DNA of 9,637 nucleotides from Candidatus Zixiibacteriota bacterium (GTDB lineage Bacteria; Zixibacteria; MSB-5A5; GN15; FEB-12). The notes under the pieces are model-generated. The model was not told the origin of the DNA, did no database searches, and saw only the letters and a list, made by a program, of their open reading frames with translations. Positions 5,545 to 9,637 of this stretch are shown here, piece by piece. How positions within the stretch are numbered: position 1 is the stretch's first letter; each line of letters starts with the position of its first letter. The stretch spans positions 1 through 9,637 of the forward strand of contig JAMPYH010000079.1 of assembly GCA_023700785.1 (NCBI GenBank). The letters are read 5' to 3'. Both the position numbers and the translations under genes were made by a program.

Positions 5545-6915
5545 ATGTTGACGAAAAAAAGAAAGATCATCATCATGGGAGCCGCGGGACGCGATTTCCA
5601 CAATTTTAATACCCTGTATCGTGACAATGATTCGGTCGAGGTGATCGCGTTCACCGCGACCCAGATCCCGGATATCGAAGGCCGCCGCTATCCCGCGGCA
5701 CTGGCCGGCAAGCTGTACCCAAAAGGGATCCCGATCCATGACGAGAAGGAACTTCTCGGTCTGGTCAAGAAGCATGGGGTGGACGAGGTCATCTTCTCCT
5801 ACTCCGACGTGTCGTATCAGTACGTGATGGAAAAAGCGGCGTATGTCATGGCGACCGGCGCCCGGTTCGCGCTTGAAGGCGGCCGTCCGACCATGATCAA
5901 ATGCGCCAAGCCGGTGGTCGCGGTCTGCGCGATCCGCACCGGTTCGGGCAAATCCCAGACGACCCGCAAAGTGGCTGAAGTGCTTCAGTCGATGGGGAAG
6001 AAGGTCGTGGCGATCAGGCACCCCATGCCGTACGGTGACCTGGCGGCGCAGGCGGTCCAGCGTTTTGCCTCTCTCAAAGATCTGGTCAGACACAAGTGCA
6101 CTATCGAGGAGCGCGAAGAATACGAACCCCACATCATGAGCGGCGTGACGGTCTATGCCGGAGTGGATTATGAGAAGATCATTCGCCAGGCGGAGCGAGA
6201 GGCCGATGTTGTTCTCTGGGACGGCGGCAATAATGATATGCCGTTTTATGCCCCGGATCTGCATATCACCGTGGTTGATCCGCATCGTCCCGGGCATGAG
6301 ATCAGCTATTATCCAGGGCAGAACAATCTGCTGATGGCGGATTGTATCGTCATCAATAAGATCGATTCCGCCGACCCGGAGAATGTCTCCTACGTGCGGG
6401 AGAATATCCGGAAATATAATCCAAATGCTGTAGTCATCGACGGTGCGTCGCCGATCGAAGTTGACAAACCGGAGCTGATCCGCGGCAAGCGAGTGCTGGT
6501 GGTCGAGGATGGTCCGACCTTGACCCATGGTGAGATGACCTATGGCGCCGGAGTGGTGGCAGCCGAGAAATACGGCGCCGCCGAATTGGTTGACCCACGG
6601 CCGTACACGGTGCAATCGATCACGGATACGTTCACCAAGTACCCGAATATCGGTACTCTGCTTCCAGCCATGGGCTACGGCGACAAGCAGGTGAAGGATC
6701 TTGAGACTACCATCAATCGGACCAAGTGCGATCTGGTCTTGATCGCGACGCCGATCGATCTCAGCCGCCTGATCAAGATCAACAAGCCGACCGCGCGAGT
6801 CTTCTACAGCCTCCAGGAGATCGGGACTCCGAACCTCGAGACCGTGCTGAGCCAGAAGTTCGGCTTTAAGGCCAGGAAGTCCGGCAAAACGGTCAAGCGC
6901 GGCACAAAGCGGTAA
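5545..6915 (+). CDS. COG2403/Sll0572-like P-loop GTPase (cyclic 2,3-diphosphoglycerate synthetase-like)
   Basis: A 456-residue cytoplasmic nucleotide-binding protein. An N-terminal Rossmann-like region begins KIIIMGAAGRDFHNFNTLY (7-25). A P-loop follows at CAIRTGSGKSQTTRKV (128-143), then LWDGGNNDMPF (224-234), VVDPHRPGHE (243-252) and an NKID nucleotide-specificity motif (271-274), then a C-terminal domain with CDLVLIATPIDLSRLI (395-410). Such proteins are widely annotated as cyclic 2,3-diphosphoglycerate synthetase or predicted GTPase, but the archaeal enzyme activity has not, as far as I know, been shown for this bacterial type, so the reaction stays open. Placement directly before carbamate kinase recalls the cyanobacterial sll0572-sll0573 pair and suggests a role in carbamoyl phosphate or nitrogen metabolism. 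The ATG is set by AGGAG (5533-5537), seven bases upstream. The C-terminus is a short Lys/Arg-rich tail. Confidence 0.85.
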   Translation: MLTKKRKIIIMGAAGRDFHNFNTLYRDNDSVEVIAFTATQIPDIEGRRYPAALAGKLYPKGIPIHDEKELLGLVKKHGVDEVIFSYSDVSYQYVMEKAAYVMATGARFALEGGRPTMIKCAKPVVAVCAIRTGSGKSQTTRKVAEVLQSMGKKVVAIRHPMPYGDLAAQAVQRFASLKDLVRHKCTIEEREEYEPHIMSGVTVYAGVDYEKIIRQAEREADVVLWDGGNNDMPFYAPDLHITVVDPHRPGHEISYYPGQNNLLMADCIVINKIDSADPENVSYVRENIRKYNPNAVVIDGASPIEVDKPELIRGKRVLVVEDGPTLTHGEMTYGAGVVAAEKYGAAELVDPRPYTVQSITDTFTKYPNIGTLLPAMGYGDKQVKDLETTINRTKCDLVLIATPIDLSRLIKINKPTARVFYSLQEIGTPNLETVLSQKFGFKARKSGKTVKRGTKR

Positions 6916-6928
6916 CAAAGGATTGTCG

Positions 6929-6956
6929 CTGGAGCGAGGCGGGAGTCTCGCTCCAG
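6929..6956 (+). repeat. GNRA-capped hairpin between the GTPase and carbamate kinase genes
   Basis: CTGGAGCGAGGC (6929-6940) pairs with GTCTCGCTCCAG (6945-6956) over 12 positions, 11 Watson-Crick and one G-U, around a GGGA loop that fits the stable GNRA tetraloop class. It fills most of the 58-base gap. There is no following T-run, so it is not a typical intrinsic terminator; it may be an mRNA processing or stability element, or one copy of a dispersed extragenic palindrome. Confidence 0.75.
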
Positions 6957-6973
6957 TTGGTACATACAGAATC

Positions 6974-7936
6974 GTGAATTTGAACGCTGCAAAAAGCAAG
7001 ACTGCCGTCATTGCGCTTGGCGGCAACGCGATCACCCTGCCGGGCCAGGAAGATACCATCGCCAACCAGTTCGCCAATACGCGCTCGTCGCTCGATGGAA
7101 TAGTCGAGCTGGCGCGCGACGGCTATCACCTGGTTGTTTCTCACGGCAACGGGCCGCAAGTCGGCAACTGCCTGCTTCGTGTCGAACTGGCGCGCGGCAA
7201 GGCGCCGATCCTTCCGTTGGGCGTCCTGGTGGCTGACACCGAAGGCGGCATGGGGTATATGATCGAGCAGTCGCTGCAGAACCGGCTCAAGCTCGAAGGG
7301 ATCAACCGGCCGGTGGTCACGATCATCACTCAAATGCTGGTGGATGAACATGACCCGGCGGTGAAAAACCCGACCAAGTATATCGGCCAGTTCTATACCG
7401 AGGACGAAGCGAAGATCTTTACCGAGACCCGTGACTGGCAAATGAAGCCGGACGGCAATCGAGGGTGGCGACGCGTGGTGCCGTCTCCGATACCGATCAC
7501 CGCGATCGAAGCGGAGACGATCAAGAAACTGGTGGATAGCGGCACGATAGTAATAGCCGGCGGTGGCGGCGGCATTCCGGTATATATCGATCAACGGGGA
7601 TTGTTGGAGGGGATGGATGCCGTGATCGACAAGGATCTTGGCTCCGCCGTTCTCGCGAAGGAGATCGGCGCCGGTATCCTCTCGATCCTCACATCGGTCG
7701 ACAATGTGGCCGTCAATTACGGCAAGCCGGATCAGAAGATCCTCGAGCAGGTCACACTCGCGGAACTCAAGCGATATTACGCCGAGGGACATTTCCCTCC
7801 GGGTTCGATGGGGCCGAAGATCCACGCGGCGATCAAGTTTCTTGAGGATGGGGGAGAGATGGTGACGATCACCTCGTTCCAAAACGCGCGTAGGGCCGTA
7901 GTGGGAGAGGCGGGAACACGGATAGTGCCGGATTGA
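6974..7936 (+). CDS. arcC: Carbamate kinase
   Basis: Carbamate kinase interconverts ATP plus carbamate with ADP plus carbamoyl phosphate; in catabolism it makes ATP from carbamoyl phosphate. The amino-acid-kinase fold is clear: VIALGGNAI (12-20), VVSHGNGPQVGNCLL (54-68), the carbamate-kinase-specific NPTKYIGQFY (132-141), RGWRRVVPSPIP (163-174), VIAGGGGGIPV (193-203) and VDNVAVNYGKPDQ near 245. Length (320 residues) fits the family. The start is uncertain: the frame is open back to a TTG at 6923, but that would translate through the 6929-6956 hairpin and add residues unlike the family, so the GTG at 6974 is preferred even though its ribosome site is poor; TTG at 6980 is another option. No arginine deiminase or carbamoyltransferase gene accompanies it here; its neighbour is the COG2403 GTPase. 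The next gene begins two bases after its stop. Confidence 0.93.
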   Translation: MNLNAAKSKTAVIALGGNAITLPGQEDTIANQFANTRSSLDGIVELARDGYHLVVSHGNGPQVGNCLLRVELARGKAPILPLGVLVADTEGGMGYMIEQSLQNRLKLEGINRPVVTIITQMLVDEHDPAVKNPTKYIGQFYTEDEAKIFTETRDWQMKPDGNRGWRRVVPSPIPITAIEAETIKKLVDSGTIVIAGGGGGIPVYIDQRGLLEGMDAVIDKDLGSAVLAKEIGAGILSILTSVDNVAVNYGKPDQKILEQVTLAELKRYYAEGHFPPGSMGPKIHAAIKFLEDGGEMVTITSFQNARRAVVGEAGTRIVPD

Positions 7937-7938
7937 TC

Positions 7939-9339
7939 ATGTGCAGGCTGTCACAGGGCGCGATCAACGATATCCTCAAACGTGGTCGCATCTACGAAGT
8001 AGGCGGCGCGGTCCGCGACCGGTTCCTCAACAAGGAAACCGGAAAGGATCGCGATTACCTGGTGACCGGCATCCAGTATGAAGCTCTCACGTCGATCCTG
8101 AAAGTGCACGGGCGGGTCGATCTGGTCGGCCGCTCCTTTGGCGTGATCAAGTTCACCGAGTTCCACAAGGGGCGACAACATACCTTTGACATTTCATTGC
8201 CGCGCCGTGAGCACTCGACCGGTGTCGGCCATAAAGATTTCGATGTAACTTTCGATCCGAGCATCCCTGTCGAAGATGACCTGACCCGCCGCGACTTCAC
8301 TATCAACGCCATGGCGTTGGCGCTTGACTCCAACCAGCTTGTCGATCCGCTCCAGGGACAACTGGATATTCAGAATCGCACGATCCGGATGACGTCGGAA
8401 CGGTCATTTGTCGAAGATCCGCTCCGGATGCTTCGGGCGGTACAATTCGCGGCACGCTTCAATTTTATGATCGAGCCGGAGACTTTCCGTTCGATCCGCG
8501 AACACGCGGAACTGATCACTTCGGTCTCAGCCGAACGGATCGCCGACGAATTGACCAAACTGCTGGAGCGAGCGGAGAAGCCGTCGGACGGCTTCCGCAT
8601 CATGCAAACGACCGGACTATTGAAGTATGTCCTGCCTGAACTGGAAGCGTGTGTCGGGGTCAGTCAGCCAGGACCATACCACAGGTACGATGTGTATGAA
8701 CATACCCTCCATGTGATCGATGCCGCCAAGCCGTCGCTCCGACTCAGGCTGGCCGCGCTTTTTCATGATATCCGCAAGCCGCAGCACCGCCGGGTCAGCG
8801 ATGAAGGTGATCGGGCGACATTCTATGGGCACGAGATCGGCGGCGCGAGAACCGCGCGCGCGATCATGCGGCGGCTCAGGTTCTCCAACGATCTGACCAA
8901 GGAAGTTTCGACGCTCGTTGAGCGGCACATGTTCACGACCGGAGTGAGTGACAAGGGACTTCGCCGCCTGGTCAAAAAGGTCGGTGTAAACCTGATCTGG
9001 GATCTGCTTGACCTGCGGCGCGCCGATGTAGTCGGCCAGGGGATGGGCGGCAATACCGACGATGTCGATCAATTCGAGGCGGAGATCAAGGCGGAGTTGG
9101 CGAAACAGCCCCCGTTTGGCTTGCACGATCTCGCCATTCATGGCGGAGACATCATGCAATTGTTCAATATCCCGCCCGGCCCGATCGTGGGGAATATTCT
9201 CAATCATCTTCTCGATCGTGTCCTCGACGAACCCGGCGACAACACTCGGGAGACCCTGGAGCGATACGCGCGCGAGCGGTATCAGCAGATCATCAACGCG
9301 AAGGCTCATACAACTAAGGATAAGGATAGCAACGAATGA
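7939..9339 (+). CDS. cca: HD-domain tRNA nucleotidyltransferase / poly(A) polymerase (CCA-adding type)
   Basis: A class II nucleotidyltransferase that completes tRNA 3' ends, or adds A or poly(A) depending on subtype. Motifs in order: EVGGAVRDRFL (20-30) and the metal-binding KDRDYLV with Asp37 and Asp39, LTRRDFTINAMA (115-126), EDPLRMLRAVQFAARF (159-174, the template-like EDxxR), SAERIADEL (197-205), then an HD domain with His255, and FHDIRKP (275-281) carrying His276-Asp277. The usual FHDIGKP has Arg279 in place of Gly. The 466-residue length fits CCA enzymes with an HD domain; full CCA, A-only and poly(A) activity cannot be separated by eye. The ATG at 7939 is two bases past the carbamate kinase stop; an in-frame TTG at 7933 overlapping that stop is the alternative. 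The end overlaps sucC by four bases. Confidence 0.9.
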   Translation: MCRLSQGAINDILKRGRIYEVGGAVRDRFLNKETGKDRDYLVTGIQYEALTSILKVHGRVDLVGRSFGVIKFTEFHKGRQHTFDISLPRREHSTGVGHKDFDVTFDPSIPVEDDLTRRDFTINAMALALDSNQLVDPLQGQLDIQNRTIRMTSERSFVEDPLRMLRAVQFAARFNFMIEPETFRSIREHAELITSVSAERIADELTKLLERAEKPSDGFRIMQTTGLLKYVLPELEACVGVSQPGPYHRYDVYEHTLHVIDAAKPSLRLRLAALFHDIRKPQHRRVSDEGDRATFYGHEIGGARTARAIMRRLRFSNDLTKEVSTLVERHMFTTGVSDKGLRRLVKKVGVNLIWDLLDLRRADVVGQGMGGNTDDVDQFEAEIKAELAKQPPFGLHDLAIHGGDIMQLFNIPPGPIVGNILNHLLDRVLDEPGDNTRETLERYARERYQQIINAKAHTTKDKDSNE

Positions 9340-9637
9340 AGATCCACGAGTATCAGGCGAAAGAGCTGTTTGCCGAAGCCGGTATTCCGGTCCCCGCGGG
9401 CGCGGTCGCGACCACACCGGCCGAAGCGTTCAGCCTGGCGCAGCAGTACAATAAGGCCGTGATGGTCAAGGCCCAGGTGCATGTCGGCGGACGCGGCAAA
9501 GCGGGCGGGGTGAAGTTCGCCGAAAACGCCGAGGCCGCGCGGGTGCTGGCCCAGAAGATCCTGGGGATGGACATCAAGGGGCTGACGGTCAAGAAAGTGC
9601 TGGTAACGGTCGCCGAGGATATCCTCTCCGAATCGTA
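9336..9637 (+). CDS. sucC: Succinyl-CoA synthetase beta subunit, N-terminal part (3' truncated by window edge)
   Basis: The beta subunit of the citric-acid-cycle enzyme that couples succinyl-CoA cleavage to ADP or GDP phosphorylation. The first 100 codons read through the ATP-grasp start: MKIHEYQAKELFAEAGIPVP, then VMVKAQVHVGGRGKAGGVKF (42-61) with the nucleotide-binding lysine and glycine-rich loop, and KVLVTVAEDI near 87-96. These are diagnostic for SucC and its close relative malate-CoA ligase beta. Full length is about 390 residues, so roughly three quarters lies beyond the window, and sucD would be expected to follow. The ATG overlaps the preceding stop as ATGA, and AAGGA (9322-9326, one of a tandem pair) lies nine bases upstream. 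Translational coupling to cca is likely. Confidence 0.93.
   Translation, partial: MKIHEYQAKELFAEAGIPVPAGAVATTPAEAFSLAQQYNKAVMVKAQVHVGGRGKAGGVKFAENAEAARVLAQKILGMDIKGLTVKKVLVTVAEDILSES

Noticed and set aside
6929..6956. Hairpin as a rho-independent terminator
   Set aside because: The stem is strong but is followed by TTGGTACAT rather than a run of T, and the downstream gene continues closely in the same direction.
6923..6973. N-terminal extension of carbamate kinase from TTG at 6923
   Set aside because: It would be read through the stable hairpin, adds residues the family does not have, and AAAGGA directly abuts the TTG with no spacing.
5521..7077. A 518-residue open frame on the minus strand
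   Set aside because: It is antisense to the GTPase and the start of arcC, both strongly supported. It is rich in His/Asp/Arg as expected of a high-GC mirror frame and resembles no family.
6893..7882. A 329-residue open frame on the minus strand
   Set aside because: Antisense shadow of carbamate kinase, with the same mirror-frame composition.
8617..9417. A 266-residue open frame on the minus strand
   Set aside because: Antisense to the HD domain of the CCA enzyme and the start of sucC; no ribosome site or recognisable motif.

Overview
The window looks like a chromosomal housekeeping stretch from a Gram-negative, probably uncultured bacterium. It has fairly high GC, no transposases, phage genes, CRISPR arrays or RNA genes, and one probable outer-membrane beta-barrel gene. 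Frequent GTG/TTG starts, the gene mix and the COG2403-type GTPase next to carbamate kinase fit a lineage of the FCB group such as Zixibacteria. That placement is an inference from general resemblance, not from a marker gene.

Layout, left to right. (1) 1-1840, plus strand: the 3' end of radA (DNA recombination/repair) runs into tgt (queuosine tRNA modification) with an 8-base overlap. (2) 1760-2104, minus strand: a small four-helix TMEM14/UPF0136 membrane protein, convergent with tgt; the two 3' ends overlap by 81 bases. (3) 2236-2889, plus: a compact AlkA-type 3-methyladenine DNA glycosylase, overlapping by 38 bases with (4) 2852-3499, minus: a secreted beta-rich protein of unknown function. 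(5) 3500-3841: a divergent intergenic region with a strong sigma70-type promoter (TTGACA-16-TATATT) and, just downstream, a perfect CRP-type palindrome (TGTGA-N6-TCACA). (6) 3842-5335: an NAD(P)-dependent aldehyde dehydrogenase. (7) 5336-5544: a gap holding two tiny ATGA-coupled ORFs, the second with a strong ribosome binding site. (8) 5545-6915: a COG2403/Sll0572-like P-loop GTPase (often labelled cyclic 2,3-diphosphoglycerate synthetase). (9) 6974-7936: carbamate kinase, separated from the GTPase by a GNRA-capped hairpin. (10) 7939-9339: an HD-domain CCA-adding enzyme or poly(A) polymerase. (11) 9336-end: the first 100 codons of sucC (succinyl-CoA synthetase beta), ATGA-coupled to the previous gene.

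The genes from 3842 to the end all point the same way with short gaps and could be one long transcript started from the promoter near 3733-3760. Within it, the aldehyde dehydrogenase, GTPase and carbamate kinase form a plausible metabolic module (semialdehyde oxidation plus carbamoyl phosphate/ATP chemistry), and sucC adds a second substrate-level phosphorylation enzyme. No ornithine or other carbamoyltransferase is present here, so the source or sink of carbamoyl phosphate is not visible. The most useful leads are the GTPase-carbamate kinase pair of unknown joint function, the two small ORFs in front of it, and the CRP-like operator at the head of the module. No clear new defence or mobile system was found.
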